This document shows positions 27,524 to 38,052 of a DNA stretch of 64,000 bases, in pieces. The notes under the pieces were generated by a model. That model was not told the origin of the DNA, made no database searches, and saw nothing but the letters and a program-made list of their open reading frames with translations. The position numbers and the translations under genes are program-made. Source of the stretch: Desulfovibrio sp. Fe33 (GTDB taxonomy: Bacteria > Desulfobacterota > Desulfovibrionia > Desulfovibrionales > Desulfovibrionaceae); the NCBI RefSeq assembly GCF_028532725.1, contig NZ_JAQKGU010000002.1, forward strand, positions 434,001-498,000. Reading direction: 5' to 3'. Within the stretch, counting starts at the first letter, position 1, and every line of letters begins with the position of its first letter.

Positions 27524-27555
27524 GGGTTTCAAGTTAATACTTGAGACCCTTTTTT
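27524..27555 (+). terminator. Rho-independent terminator after tRNA remnant 4
   Basis: GGGTTTCAAG pairs with CTTGAGACCC (one mismatch), then six T. It sits in the place of a tRNA terminator, but its stem differs from those after the other copies. Confidence 0.75.
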
Positions 27556-27938
27556 CATGTCTGAGCGGCGGATTTCGGGAATATGTCCGCTATATGTCCG
27601 CCGCTTCCGCTGGGGGGCACCCGTGCCGGTCGTGGCGTAGCGGGGGGCTTCACGATCGTGATTTGGGGTCAGTTTGCTCGGGGGGGGAGGAATTATGGCA
27701 CCCTCATTGAGATTGGTTTTCTCCTCATCTCATCGGGTACAATGGGGATCAGCTTTGGTTGGGTATTTCTGCGATTATTCGGTCAATGCTGCGGGGTCAC
27801 TATGGTTGTCATGTGACGCTCGGTCGAGGTGACTGTGGGTGAGAATTGTTTTTTTTTGTTTTTAATTCGGCTTCTCCTTGGCTAGTCCCTGCCGGAGCGG
27901 CGGGTGTGGTGTTAGGAATAGGATAGAGGGAATTGAAG
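27556..27938. other. Gap right of tRNA remnant 4
   Basis: About 380 bp. A short open frame ending at about 27816 encodes a hydrophobic stretch (IGFLLISSGTMGISFGWVFL) and could be part of a small membrane protein, but it lacks a clear start. Otherwise nothing recognisable. Confidence 0.3.
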
Positions 27939-28160
27939 ATGTGGGGGGAGACGTTGAAACGTTTTAAGTTGTGGGAAATGTTCATGGCTGTTGTTTTTGT
28001 CTTCATGGGAGTGTCGGGCGTGTCCGATGGAGAGATGTATCATCACGATGTCCCGATACTGTATCCTCGACTATTTGGGGGGGCACTCATCGTCATAGGT
28101 GTTGCAATACCCATCATGTCTTGGATACTCCGGTCTCCATCCCGCACGAAAAAAGACTGA
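27939..28160 (+). CDS. Small membrane protein, unknown
   Basis: A 73-residue protein with two hydrophobic helices (FMAVVFVFMGVSGV and LFGGALIVIGVAIPIMSWIL) and a basic tail RSPSRTKKD, so probably an inner-membrane hairpin with cytosolic ends. GAGGG lies about eight bases before the ATG at 27939; a TTG two codons earlier is also possible. I do not recognise a family. It stands alone between the island edge and the TRAP operon terminator. Confidence 0.55.
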   Translation: MWGETLKRFKLWEMFMAVVFVFMGVSGVSDGEMYHHDVPILYPRLFGGALIVIGVAIPIMSWILRSPSRTKKD

Positions 28161-28404
28161 TTGAAAATGAAAGCCCTGGAAGATTTGTTTCCGGGGCTTA
28201 ACTGTTTCGGTGAGAGCTGTCTTGCCGGCTTTTTTGAATGCAATCCTTTTCCGCATTGGAAAAGGTGGCTCCCGCGTGAATCGGCCGATTTGTGTCAAGC
28301 CTGGTTGAAACTCGGCTCGCGGTCAGATTTCGGCGAGTTGTCCCGAGGGTTGACGCCATATCCGCAACAGCAGGTGTCGGATTCGAAGATTGCCATGAAA
28401 GTAA

Positions 28405-28437
28405 AAAGCCCCTGAGCATATGATGCTCAGGGGCTTT
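28405..28437 (-). terminator. Terminator of TRAP transporter operon
   Basis: A 14-bp stem AAAGCCCCTGAGCA with its exact complement and a 5-nt loop. On the minus strand it is followed by a T-rich tract, just after the TRAP permease stop codon. Confidence 0.85.
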
Positions 28438-28457
28438 CGTCGTTAAGGGAGGTGGGA

Positions 28458-30341
28458 TCAGTCGCCGATGAACATCAGCGAGAGTTCCGGGATGTAGGTC
28501 ACTGCGAGCAGGACCAGGATCATCAGGCCGAGGATCGGGAAGATCTGTCTGGAGACCTCTTCCAGCTTCACCTTGGCCACGCTGGAGGCCACGAACAGGT
28601 TGACGCCGACGGGCGGGGTCGCGAAGCCGATGGCCAGGTTGACGACCATGATGATGCCGAAGTGGACGGGATCAACGCCGACCTTGGTGACGATGGGCAA
28701 CAGGATCGGGACCAGGATGACGATGGCGGCAAGGGCCTCCATGAAGGTTCCGATGACCAGCAGCAGGACGTTGATGAGCAACAGGATGAGAATCTTGTTC
28801 TCGGTGACGCCGAGGATGAAGGATGCGATCTTGGCGGGCACCTGCTCGACGGTCATGACGTAGCCGAACACGGTGGCCATGGCCATGAGGATGATGACGA
28901 TCGCCGAAGTGGAGCAGACCTCCATGAAGGCGTCGACGATGTTGCTCATGTTCAGTCCCTTGTAGACGAACAGGCCGACGAAGAGACCGTAGAAGGCGGC
29001 CACGGCCGCGGCTTCGGTGGGGGTCATCAGGCCGCCGTAGATGCCGCCGAGGACGATGACCGGAACCATCAGAGCGAGTTTCGCATCCCAGAAGGCCTTG
29101 GCGATGGACTTGGGGGAACGTTCCTTGGCTTCGCCCATCCAGCCTTTCTTTTTGGAATACCAGTAGCTGAAGGCCATCAGGACCAGGCCCGTCAGGACGC
29201 CGGGGATGACGCCTGCGATGAAGAGCTTGCCGATGGAGCTCTGGGAGGCGACGCCGTAGATGACGAACGGGTTGGAGGGCGGGATCATGACGCCGATGGC
29301 TCCGGCAGCGGCGACGATGGCGCAGGCGAAGAACTTGTCGTAGCCGCGTTCGATCATGGCCGGGATGGTCAGGGAGCCGATGGCCGCCACGGTGGCGGGG
29401 CCGGAACCGGAGATGGCCGCGAAGAACATGCAGGTCGCGATGGTGGCAAGCGCCATGCCGCCCGGCAACGAGCCGAGCATTTCGTCGGCCAGGTTCAACA
29501 GCCGGGTGGACAGCCCGCCCGAGCCCATGAAGACGCCCGCCGCGATGAAGAACGGGATCGCCATGATGGGGAAGGAGTCGATGGAGGTAAAGGAGACCTG
29601 CGCGATGTAGTCCACGGGCAGGGTGCCGGAGCCGATCAGGGTGACGAGCGAGGCCAGGCCGAGGCTGATGCCGATGGGCACGCCGACCACCAGGAATATG
29701 GCGAAATAGCCGAAGAGAATGGTGGTGGAGGCCAGGTCAATGCCGATCAGGACCGGGGCGAAGATGACCGCGGTGATGCCTGCGGCGGCGATGCCGGACT
29801 TGATGCCCGCCTTCTTGATTTCCTTCCAGATGTCCTGCACCAGCCTGAGGCTCATGAGCCCGAAGCCGATGGGCAGGATCATATAGGGGAGATAGTACGG
29901 AATCTGGAGCGCCGGGGCGATCTGCGGGAAGCGGATCTGGAACCGGACGAGGTCGATGCCCATGACCAGGACCACGACTCCCAGGACCAGATAGCAGAGA
30001 TCGTTGACGATCCAGAACGCGGGCTGCCATTTGACGGGCAGCCTGTCGTAGACGAAGTCCACGCGGATGTTCTCACGGTTCTTGATGGCGATGGATGCAG
30101 CCAGGTAGGATATCCAGATGAATATGAACCGGGCGAGCTCTTCGGTCCAGACGGCGGAACCTGCGCCGTCGGTGAACTGGGTGATGATGTAGCGGTAGAA
30201 GGTCTGGAAAGTGATTATCAGAATGATGGCCAGAAGCCCGGCGAACAGAAAGGGCTTCTCGATATTTTCGTCGAGCCATCCGAGAAATCCGCCTTTGCGC
30301 GCTTCCTCGGTGACGTGAGATGTCGGCATTACGTGTTCCAT
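28458..30341 (-). CDS. TRAP transporter fused permease (DctQ-DctM)
   Basis: A 627-residue fusion. Residues ~1-190 are the small four-helix DctQ part (ENIEKPFLFAGLLAIILIITFQTFYRYI ... EELARFIFIWISYLAASIAIKNRENIRVDF). The rest is the DctM large subunit with repeated inverted halves and motifs such as GGLSTRLLNLADEMLGSLPGGMALATIATCMFFAAISGSGPATVAAIG and MIPPSNPFVIYGV. It drives Na+-coupled import of an organic acid delivered by the periplasmic binding protein. It lies 33 nt downstream of the DctP gene. Shared control with islA points to isethionate or a related sulfonate as substrate; that is inference from context. Confidence 0.93.
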   Translation of the reverse strand: MEHVMPTSHVTEEARKGGFLGWLDENIEKPFLFAGLLAIILIITFQTFYRYIITQFTDGAGSAVWTEELARFIFIWISYLAASIAIKNRENIRVDFVYDRLPVKWQPAFWIVNDLCYLVLGVVVLVMGIDLVRFQIRFPQIAPALQIPYYLPYMILPIGFGLMSLRLVQDIWKEIKKAGIKSGIAAAGITAVIFAPVLIGIDLASTTILFGYFAIFLVVGVPIGISLGLASLVTLIGSGTLPVDYIAQVSFTSIDSFPIMAIPFFIAAGVFMGSGGLSTRLLNLADEMLGSLPGGMALATIATCMFFAAISGSGPATVAAIGSLTIPAMIERGYDKFFACAIVAAAGAIGVMIPPSNPFVIYGVASQSSIGKLFIAGVIPGVLTGLVLMAFSYWYSKKKGWMGEAKERSPKSIAKAFWDAKLALMVPVIVLGGIYGGLMTPTEAAAVAAFYGLFVGLFVYKGLNMSNIVDAFMEVCSTSAIVIILMAMATVFGYVMTVEQVPAKIASFILGVTENKILILLLINVLLLVIGTFMEALAAIVILVPILLPIVTKVGVDPVHFGIIMVVNLAIGFATPPVGVNLFVASSVAKVKLEEVSRQIFPILGLMILVLLAVTYIPELSLMFIGD

Positions 30342-30374
30342 GGGGATATTCCTTATGTCTGTCGAGGAACCAGC

Positions 30375-31454
<1,080 letters not shown>

Positions 31455-31457
31455 TCA

Positions 31458-31472
31458 GCAAATGATGTGCCA
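31458..31472 (-). promoter_or_regulatory. Sigma-54 promoter of TRAP operon
   Basis: On the minus strand TGGCACATCATTTGC is a perfect TGGCAC-N5-TTGC element. It lies about 65 bp upstream of the dctP start and faces it. The matching enhancer-type dyad is at 31749-31764. Confidence 0.88.
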
Positions 31473-31730
31473 GCTTTTTGTGACAATCCGGAATGTGAAA
31501 TTTGTCCTGATCGGGCTTGATTTCCAGGATGGAAACATGCCCGTAAGCCGGACCAAACCCCGGAAAAGCGCCGGGAGAAGCCAATTCAGAACGTGAAAGA
31601 AAGAACAAGTCCGCCTTGCAGAGCAGAAGGATTATCAACATCCGGGAAACGTTGCAAACCTGCATTTGGGGGCAAGGGAATGAGGTCTTTGTGTTGTTAT
31701 TGTGCTGGTATTTATGGATAATTTTAGATT

Positions 31731-31764
31731 GATGCAAAACAGCAACGCGATGCAATTATGCATC
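31731..31764. promoter_or_regulatory. GATGCA-N4-TGCATC dyad upstream of TRAP operon
   Basis: GATGCA-ATTA-TGCATC at 31749-31764 is a perfect 6-4-6 dyad, with an extra half-site GATGCA at 31731-31736. The same dyad occurs twice ahead of islA. It lies about 280 bp upstream of the RpoN promoter, within enhancer range. The rest of the interval 31473-31886 holds no gene. Confidence 0.8.
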
Positions 31765-31886
31765 GCAACCGGGCTGAAGCAGAGGGTGTTTTTGGCGAAT
31801 TTTTTCTGGAATTGGGCTAAATTATTCGTTCCGAATGTCACGAGGGGCGTTTCGGCGCGGAGACGTCTGGGGTTGATTGCATGAAA

Positions 31887-31917
31887 AATGCCTTGGCCGA
31901 AGATCGGCCAAGGCATT
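31887..31917 (-). terminator. Terminator after amidohydrolase gene
   Basis: A 14-bp stem AATGCCTTGGCCGA with complement and an AGA loop. On the minus strand it is followed by TTTTTC. It ends the amidohydrolase transcript. Confidence 0.85.
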
Positions 31918-31964
31918 GGGAAGGGCTGTCCGAACAGCCTTGTAATGGCTGTTGTTCGAAGTGA

Positions 31965-32801
31965 TTACAGGCCGAGGAGCTTCGCGGCGTTGCCGTACAT
32001 GACTTTCTCGCGGACGTCGTCCTCAAAGGGCAGGGCGGCGTATTTTTCCAGCTGTTCGCGGTAGTCGATGAAGGGGTGGGCGCTGGCGAACATGATCTTG
32101 TCGCTGATGAGGTTGTTGGCCGCTTCGACGTAGGCGGAAGCCATGGGCCACAGCTCGTACTCGGAAAATTCGAGATACACGTTCTTGTTGCGCTGAGCCA
32201 CGATGATGGATTCGTTGACCCAGGGGTAGCCGCCGTGGCTCATGATGATCTTCAGCTCCGGGAAATCGCGGGCGACGAAGTCGATGTAGCGCGGGGCGAC
32301 GTGGTCGATCACTGCGCCGGGAACGAAGCTGGCGGTGCCGGTGGTCATGATGATGGGGATATTCAGCTCACAGCATTTGGCGTAGACGGGGTAGTATTTG
32401 GCGTCGTTGGCGTAGATTTTGGCCAGGTACGGATCGATCGCCGCGCCGCAGATGGTCTCGTTCTCGGTCACGGCCTGCTGGAGGTCGCGGATGGCGGCCA
32501 TGCCCTTGTGCGGGTCAATGCCCCAGAAGCCCACGTACTTGTCCGGCGCCTTGGTGCAGAACTCCAGGAGGGAACCGTTGCCGTTGGCCATGGAGGCGTA
32601 TGTGGTCTCGCAGTCGCGTCCCGTGATGACGGCCTTGACGACGTTATTCTTGTTCAGTCCTTCGATGATCTTGTCGAACGGCTCGGGCTTCTGCTTGTCG
32701 AAGTTGGTGGCTTCGCACAGATCCTTGAACATCGCGCTGTTGGCTATGCCGTTGACTACTTCGGGGGTATTGGGCCTGAACCTGAAATCGATAACCTTCA
32801 T
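31965..32801 (-). CDS. Amidohydrolase-2 family metal-dependent hydrolase
   Basis: A 278-residue protein of the amidohydrolase_2 (PF04909-type) TIM-barrel group. Visible features are the strand-1 start MKVIDFRFRPNTPE, YVGFWGIDPHKGMAAI, LNIPIIMTTGTASF, LKIIMSHGGYPWVNE (metal-site His) and KIMFASAHPFIDY (C-terminal Asp in the usual place is replaced by a HPFID context). Strand 1 has R-F-R where many members have D-x-H, so the first metal ligands are not canonical. It is divergent from the TSUP gene, inside the isethionate locus. It might handle a sulfonate-derived or amide precursor such as an acylated taurine or isethionate ester, but the sequence does not show this. Confidence 0.8.
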   Translation of the reverse strand: MKVIDFRFRPNTPEVVNGIANSAMFKDLCEATNFDKQKPEPFDKIIEGLNKNNVVKAVITGRDCETTYASMANGNGSLLEFCTKAPDKYVGFWGIDPHKGMAAIRDLQQAVTENETICGAAIDPYLAKIYANDAKYYPVYAKCCELNIPIIMTTGTASFVPGAVIDHVAPRYIDFVARDFPELKIIMSHGGYPWVNESIIVAQRNKNVYLEFSEYELWPMASAYVEAANNLISDKIMFASAHPFIDYREQLEKYAALPFEDDVREKVMYGNAAKLLGL

Positions 32802-32940
32802 TTCAAAAACTCCTTATGGTTGGGTGCGCCGTTGCGCAGACCCCCGGTAAGCAAGGTCCATACCATCGCGTTCGATTACCGAAGGCTTCGATGCCGCCCG
32901 CGCCGTCCGGAATGGCAGGCAATTTGCTTCGAGCGTCGCA

Positions 32941-33669
32941 ATGTCTGAAATAGCTGTTTTTTGCGCGGCCTGGTTTGCTGCGGGCGTGGTCAACAATGTC
33001 GCCGGATTCGGCGCGGCCATGGTGGCGATGCCCGTCATCACAATATATTTGCCCATGGAAACGGCGGTGGTCAGCGCCATGCCGATCATCGTCATGCTCA
33101 ATATGCAGATGGCCTGGGCCTACCGGCGTCATATCCCCTGGCGCGCCATGCCCTACGTGCTGGCGGGGGGCGTCGCGGGGGTCGCGGCCGGACTCGCCGT
33201 CATGCGGGCCATGCCCGACGAATGGCTTCGGCTGGGCATGGGCGTGTTCCTCGTCGCCTATGGCCTGGATTCGCTGTTTCGCCGGCGTGTGGTCGGGCGG
33301 GGGCGGGCGTATGACCGGTGGGGAGCCGTGGCGGGCTTTTTTTCGACCATGCTGGGCGCGCTGTTCAGTTTCAACGGGCCTCCGCTCGCGGTGTATGTCT
33401 CAATGGGAGATTGGGAACAGAGGACGGCCAAGGGATTGCTGGGGGTCTGTTTCATTCTTTCAGGCGTGACCATACTGGGCGGGCAGGTCGCGGCGGGACT
33501 TGAGTCCATGGAGACCCTGCGCTATTCCGCTCTTGGAGCGCCCGCCGTACTGGCTGGCGGCGGCCTGGGAATTTTGGTGTCACGTTTCGCTTCCCAGGCG
33601 GTGTACCGCGGTATTATGCTGGCGGTGATAATGGCCGCCGGCCTTTCGGTGGTCTACTCCTGTATCTGA
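32941..33669 (+). CDS. TSUP/TauE-SafE family membrane exporter
   Basis: A 242-residue membrane protein with about seven or eight helices and the TauE/SafE repeat pattern (FAAGVVNNVAGFGAAMVAMPVITIYLPMETAVV, then VAGFFSTMLGALFSFNGPPLAVYVSMGDW). The family includes sulfite and organosulfonate exporters. Beside an enzyme that releases sulfite from isethionate, a role in removing excess sulfite or moving a sulfonate is plausible. Only a weak GAG box precedes the ATG. A TGGCAG-N5-TTGC element ends 13 bp before the start, which seems too close for a normal promoter. The sigma-54 activator gene follows 37 bp downstream. Confidence 0.85.
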   Translation: MSEIAVFCAAWFAAGVVNNVAGFGAAMVAMPVITIYLPMETAVVSAMPIIVMLNMQMAWAYRRHIPWRAMPYVLAGGVAGVAAGLAVMRAMPDEWLRLGMGVFLVAYGLDSLFRRRVVGRGRAYDRWGAVAGFFSTMLGALFSFNGPPLAVYVSMGDWEQRTAKGLLGVCFILSGVTILGGQVAAGLESMETLRYSALGAPAVLAGGGLGILVSRFASQAVYRGIMLAVIMAAGLSVVYSCI

Positions 33670-33705
33670 CGAAACCGTCGGGCAGGGGACAACAAAGGAT
33701 ACGGA

Positions 33706-35151
33706 ATGACCAACGAACCTGTGAAGCGGTCTAGACGCATCGCTCCCAAGAATAAATATCTGATTTCGAGCTACCTTTGCCAGGTGTTCGATACCATGCG
33801 CGACGGGTTGTACATCACGGACAGGAAAGGCGAGACCCTGACCGTCAACGAGATGTACGAGAACCTGACCGGGCTGAAGGCCGAGGATATCGTCGGCAAG
33901 TATGTGAAGGACCTGGTTGAGAGCGGGGTTTTTGACCTTGCCCTGAACTCCAAGGTGGTGCAGACGAAAAAGTCGGCCACTGCCGTGCAGATGACCAGCA
34001 AGGGGCGCAAGGTCGTGCTCATGGCCCATCCCATCTTCGATTACGACGAGGATGTGGAACTGGTCGTCACCTTTGTCCGCGATATCGCGCTCATTTCCCA
34101 GCTCAAGGAGCAGGTGGTCGCCCAGAAGCAGCTTATCGATAAGTACAAGCAGGAGATCAAGCAGCACAACGAAAGCCTGTTCCAGCCCATGAGTCCGATC
34201 ATGGTGGACCTGTATGAGCAGCTCCGCCGGGTGGCCAAGACAGACGCCAGCATCCTTCTTCTCGGCGAAACCGGCGTCGGCAAAGGCGTCCTGGCGCATG
34301 AGGTGCATGAGCAAAGCTCCCGCAAGGGACAGCCTTTTTTCAAGGTCGATTGCACATCCATACCGGAAAATCTCATTGAATCCGAACTGTTCGGTTATGC
34401 TCCCGGTGCCTTTTCCGGGGCGGATTCTCGCGGTAAGCCCGGCATGTTCGAGGTGGCCGACAAGGGAACCCTGTTCCTCGACGAAATCGGTGAACTGCCG
34501 CTGTCCATGCAGAGCAAGCTGCTTCGAGTCCTACAGAACAGCGAAATACAGCGCGTCGGCGCCACCAAGGCGCGGACCATCGACGTGCGCATCATCGCCG
34601 CCACCAACAGGGATTTGGAGGAAGAGGTCCGGCAGGGCCGCTTCCGCAGCGATCTTTTCTATCGGCTGCATGTGGCGGTCATGCGGACACCGCCGTTGCG
34701 CGAGCGGGGCGAGGATATCCACGCCATGCTTCACTTTTTCCGGAAGCAGTTCAACGCCAAGTACAAGCGGAACCTGAAACTGTCCGCCAAGGCCGAAGAG
34801 GCCATGCTGAATTACCGCTGGGACGGCAACATCCGCGAAATGGAAAATCTCATGCATAGCCTCGCCGTGACCACTCACGACGAGCGGGTGGAACTGCGCC
34901 ATCTTCCGGTCAGGATGCTCAACGGGTCCACGCTGCACGGCGAGCCGGGCCGGATCGGTTTCGATTTCGAGCACGCGGAGGGCAAGGACCTCAAGACGAT
35001 CATGGCCGAGATCGAGGCCAAGTACCTCCAGCACGCCATCGAGCGGTACGGCTCCACCACCCGCGCCGCCGAAAAGCTCAATGTCAACAGGACCACCATT
35101 TTCCGCAAGCTCAAGAAGGCCGGAATCGATAGCGAGGATATGCCCGGCTAG
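33706..35151 (+). CDS. PAS-AAA+-Fis sigma-54 activator, likely regulator of the isethionate locus
   Basis: A 481-residue enhancer-binding protein. PAS domain ~20-130 (DTMRDGLYITDRKGETLTVNEMYENLTGLKAEDI), a short coiled linker, then AAA+ with Walker A GETGVGKG at 187-194, Walker [10 protein letters not shown] and an RSDLFYRLHVAVMRTPPLRERGEDI segment. The C-terminal HTH is STTRAAEKLNVNRTTIFRKLKK. The sigma-54 contact loop is GAFSGA, with Ser in place of the usual Thr. No receiver domain is present, so a small-molecule signal (isethionate or a derivative) through PAS is likely. Its gene sits between the TSUP gene and islA. Matching dyads and RpoN promoters occur before both islA and the TRAP operon. 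Confidence 0.92.
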   Translation: MTNEPVKRSRRIAPKNKYLISSYLCQVFDTMRDGLYITDRKGETLTVNEMYENLTGLKAEDIVGKYVKDLVESGVFDLALNSKVVQTKKSATAVQMTSKGRKVVLMAHPIFDYDEDVELVVTFVRDIALISQLKEQVVAQKQLIDKYKQEIKQHNESLFQPMSPIMVDLYEQLRRVAKTDASILLLGETGVGKGVLAHEVHEQSSRKGQPFFKVDCTSIPENLIESELFGYAPGAFSGADSRGKPGMFEVADKGTLFLDEIGELPLSMQSKLLRVLQNSEIQRVGATKARTIDVRIIAATNRDLEEEVRQGRFRSDLFYRLHVAVMRTPPLRERGEDIHAMLHFFRKQFNAKYKRNLKLSAKAEEAMLNYRWDGNIREMENLMHSLAVTTHDERVELRHLPVRMLNGSTLHGEPGRIGFDFEHAEGKDLKTIMAEIEAKYLQHAIERYGSTTRAAEKLNVNRTTIFRKLKKAGIDSEDMPG

Positions 35152-35184
35152 GGTGGTTTTAAGAAGTGAAAGGTTGCCGTTTGG

Positions 35185-35219
35185 AGAGCCGTCCCGTTGC
35201 CGGGGCGGCTCTTTTTTTG
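35185..35219 (+). terminator. Terminator after sigma-54 activator gene
   Basis: Stem AGAGCCG-t-CCCG with complement and loop TTGC, followed by seven T. It separates the activator from the islA control region. Confidence 0.9.
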
Positions 35220-35238
35220 TTGCGCGGATAGGGTGTTG

Positions 35239-35337
35239 TGCAGAATTGCATCGCGATGCAATTCTGCATCATAATTACATCATATTGAAATAAAATACTT
35301 TTTTTATGAGGGCGCTAGTGTGATGCAAAAGTGCATC
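35239..35337. promoter_or_regulatory. islA upstream activator sites (GATGCA-N4-TGCATC)
   Basis: A perfect 30-bp palindrome occupies 35239-35268, centred on TCGCGA; it contains one exact GATGCA-ATTC-TGCATC unit at 35255-35270 and a near copy on its left arm. A second exact unit, GATGCA-AAAG-TGCATC, is at 35322-35337. They lie about 110-190 bp upstream of the RpoN promoter. They match the dyad ahead of the TRAP operon and are the probable binding sites of the adjacent activator. Confidence 0.82.
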
Positions 35338-35445
35338 GTGCCTTGGCGGGGTTAAATGCGGGCCGTTAGGGAGGCCAAAAGGGTTATTTAAAATTAAGTG
35401 TGTAATTTTAGTATGTTGAGATGTTTTTGGCTGTTTTGGGAAATT

Positions 35446-35460
35446 TGGCACACCGTTTGC
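35446..35460 (+). promoter_or_regulatory. Sigma-54 promoter of islA
   Basis: TGGCACACCGTTTGC is an exact TGGCAC-N5-TTGC match, about 97 bp upstream of the islA ATG. With paired dyads upstream this is a textbook enhancer-dependent promoter layout. Confidence 0.92.
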
Positions 35461-35556
35461 CATTAGAGAGTCATCGCCCGATGGCGAAGGGTTGCAACAG
35501 AGCTTTCCCATTGCGAAGGCACCCACATAGTACACACATGTTAAGGAGTATGATCA

Positions 35557-38052
35557 ATGTTGAATGTGAACTGCTGCGAGGTTATGACCCCGCAAGAACG
35601 ACGCCTGCAGGATCGTATTGAGGGCAAGGAGGACAAGTATCGCAAGACTCATGCCCGTGTCTTCAAGATTCTCGACCGCATTGAAAACCAGAAGCCACAG
35701 ATCGACGTCGAGCGCGCCCTGTACTTCACCCAGTCCATGGAGAAGACCGAAGGCGAGCCGCTGATCCTCCGCTGGGCCAAGGCCTTGGAGCACGTCGCCG
35801 CGAATATCACCGTCTACATCGATGACGATCAGTTGCTGGCCGGACGCGCCGGTTACCAGGGCCGCTACGGCATCCTGTACCCCGAGCTGGACGGCGACTT
35901 CCTCGACATGGCCGTCGAAGAGCTGCCCAAGCGCAAGGGCTCCCCGTTCTCCATCAGCGAGAAGGACGCCCGCATCGTGGTCGAGCAGATCGCTCCGTTC
36001 TGGAAGGGCAAGACCTACCACGAAGCCCTCAACATCGCGCTGCCCGAAGAAATTCACAGACTGACCTACGACGATCCCGACGGCCTGCAGTCCCGGTTCA
36101 TCGTCAACGAAACCTCTTCCTTCCGTTCCTCCCTGCAGTGGGTGCACGACTACGAGAAGATTCTGAAGCGCGGTTTCGGCGGCATCCGTGACGAGGCCCA
36201 GGAGAAGCTGGACGCCCTTGATCCGCTGTCCCCGATCGCCAACGCCGAGAAGAAGCCTTTCTACGAAGCCATCGTCCGCGTCTGCAACGCCGTCATCCTG
36301 TGGGCCAACCGTCACGCCGACCTGGCCGAGAAGATGGCCGCCAAAGAGTCCGACCCGACCCGCAAGGCCGAGCTGGAGACCATGGCCGCCAACTGCCGTC
36401 GCGTGCCCGAGTTCCCGGCCCGCAACTTCCACGAGGCCGTTCAGTCCCAGTGGATTACCCAGATGTTCTCCCGCATCGAGCAGAAGACCGGCACCATCAT
36501 CTCCAACGGCCGTATGGACCAGTACCTCTACCCCTACTATGTGCAGGACGTGGAAGCCGGTATCCTGGACGACAACAAGGCCATTGAACTGATCGAGTGC
36601 ATGTACGTCGGCATGGCCCAGTTCATCGACCTCTACATCTCCCCTCAAGGCGGCGCTTTCAACGAAGGCTACGCCCACTGGGAAGCCGTCACCGTCGGCG
36701 GCCAGACCAGGGAAGGCCTCGACGCCACCAACGAGCTGTCGTACCTCTTCCTGCGGTCCAAGCGCGAGTTCCCGCATCACTACCCGGATCTCGCCGCCCG
36801 TATTCACGCCCGTTCTCCCGAGCGTTTCCTCGCCGAGATCGCCGAGACCATCAAGGAAGGCTCCGGTTTCCCGAAGCTGATCAACGATGAAGAGGTCATC
36901 CCGCTGCACCTGTCCAAGGGTGCCAAGTTCGAGGAAATCTTCGACTACGCCGTCTCCGGCTGCGCCGAGATCCGTATGCCGAACCGCGACACCTACACTT
37001 CGGGCAACGCCTACATCAACTTCGCCGCCGCTCTGGAAATGGCCATGTACAACGGCCGGATGCAGAAGTACGGCGAAGAGCTGCTGACCTTCGAGAGCGG
37101 TGATCCGACCACCTTCAAGACCTGGGACCAGTTCTTCGACGCCTACAAGGCGCAGCAGGTCTACTTCCTGAAGACCGCCTTCACCCAGCAGTACCACGTC
37201 ATCAACAACCGCAAGAACCACTTTGCGACTCCGTTCGGTTCCGCCATGCACGACCTGTGCATGAAGTACGCCGTCGACCTGCACCAGCCGCATGTGCCGG
37301 AAGGCATCGACCTCGGTTACTTCGAGTTCATGGGCATCGGTACCGTTGTCGACTCCCTGTCCGCCATCAAGAAGCTGGTCTTCGAGGACAAGAAGCTGAC
37401 CATGGAAGAAGTGCTGGAAGCCTGCCGCAACAACTTCGAGGGCAAGGAAGACGTCCGCGCCATGCTGCAGAACGTCCCGTGCTTCGGCAACAACGATCCT
37501 TACGCCGACTCCATCGCCAGGGAACTGGACCACATCTGCGTGGACTTCGCCAACAAGTACCAGCAGGAGCTGGGCGTGCACCTCGACGTCCGCTACGTCC
37601 CGTTCACTTCCCACGTTCCCTTCGGCAAGGTCGTTTCCGCGACTCCGAACGGACGTCAGGCCTGGACTCCGCTGTCCGACGGCTCCTCCGCCTCCCACGG
37701 CGCGGACAAGAACGGCCCGACCGCCGTCATGCTGTCCAACTACACCACCAAGAACTTCAACTATCGTGAGCGCGCCGCGCGTCTGGTGAACATCAAGTTC
37801 ACTCCGAAGTGCGTCGAAGGTCCCGAAGGCACCAAGAAGCTCGTGGACTTCATCCGCACCTTCTGCGACCTGCGCCTCTGGCACATCCAGTTCAACGTAA
37901 TCAACGCCGAGACCCTGAAGGCCGCCCAGCGGGAGCCGGAGAAGTATCGTAACCTGATCGTCCGTATCGCCGGTTACTCCGCCTACTTCTGCGACCTGTC
38001 CAAGGACCTGCAGGACGACCTGATTCGTCGTACCGCTCACGACACCATCTAG
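35557..38052 (+). CDS. islA: Isethionate sulfite-lyase (glycyl radical enzyme)
   Basis: An 831-residue glycyl radical enzyme predicted to cleave isethionate to acetaldehyde and sulfite; the sulfite then feeds dissimilatory sulfite reduction. The radical glycine is Gly806 in [10 protein letters not shown]. The thiyl Cys469 and acid/base Glu471 are in [10 protein letters not shown]. From memory of the published Bilophila enzyme structure, the substrate residues Arg189, Gln193, Cys468, Glu470, Arg678 and Phe682 correspond with a constant +1 offset to Arg190, Gln194, Cys469, Glu471, Arg679 and Phe683 here, which favours isethionate over choline, glycerol or propanediol. The ATG at 35557 follows AAGGAG. 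The activase gene is 100 bp downstream. Codon use is highly biased, as for an abundant protein. Confidence 0.93.
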   Translation: MLNVNCCEVMTPQERRLQDRIEGKEDKYRKTHARVFKILDRIENQKPQIDVERALYFTQSMEKTEGEPLILRWAKALEHVAANITVYIDDDQLLAGRAGYQGRYGILYPELDGDFLDMAVEELPKRKGSPFSISEKDARIVVEQIAPFWKGKTYHEALNIALPEEIHRLTYDDPDGLQSRFIVNETSSFRSSLQWVHDYEKILKRGFGGIRDEAQEKLDALDPLSPIANAEKKPFYEAIVRVCNAVILWANRHADLAEKMAAKESDPTRKAELETMAANCRRVPEFPARNFHEAVQSQWITQMFSRIEQKTGTIISNGRMDQYLYPYYVQDVEAGILDDNKAIELIECMYVGMAQFIDLYISPQGGAFNEGYAHWEAVTVGGQTREGLDATNELSYLFLRSKREFPHHYPDLAARIHARSPERFLAEIAETIKEGSGFPKLINDEEVIPLHLSKGAKFEEIFDYAVSGCAEIRMPNRDTYTSGNAYINFAAALEMAMYNGRMQKYGEELLTFESGDPTTFKTWDQFFDAYKAQQVYFLKTAFTQQYHVINNRKNHFATPFGSAMHDLCMKYAVDLHQPHVPEGIDLGYFEFMGIGTVVDSLSAIKKLVFEDKKLTMEEVLEACRNNFEGKEDVRAMLQNVPCFGNNDPYADSIARELDHICVDFANKYQQELGVHLDVRYVPFTSHVPFGKVVSATPNGRQAWTPLSDGSSASHGADKNGPTAVMLSNYTTKNFNYRERAARLVNIKFTPKCVEGPEGTKKLVDFIRTFCDLRLWHIQFNVINAETLKAAQREPEKYRNLIVRIAGYSAYFCDLSKDLQDDLIRRTAHDTI

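Noticed and set aside
27583-27816. A 77-codon frame with a hydrophobic stretch right of tRNA remnant 4
   Set aside because: The N-terminal half is Gly/Arg-rich and without an RBS; at most a fragment of a small membrane protein.
32913-32927. TGGCAG-N5-TTGC before the TSUP gene as a sigma-54 promoter
   Set aside because: It would start transcription at or next to the start codon and has no dyad of the locus nearby; left unassigned.
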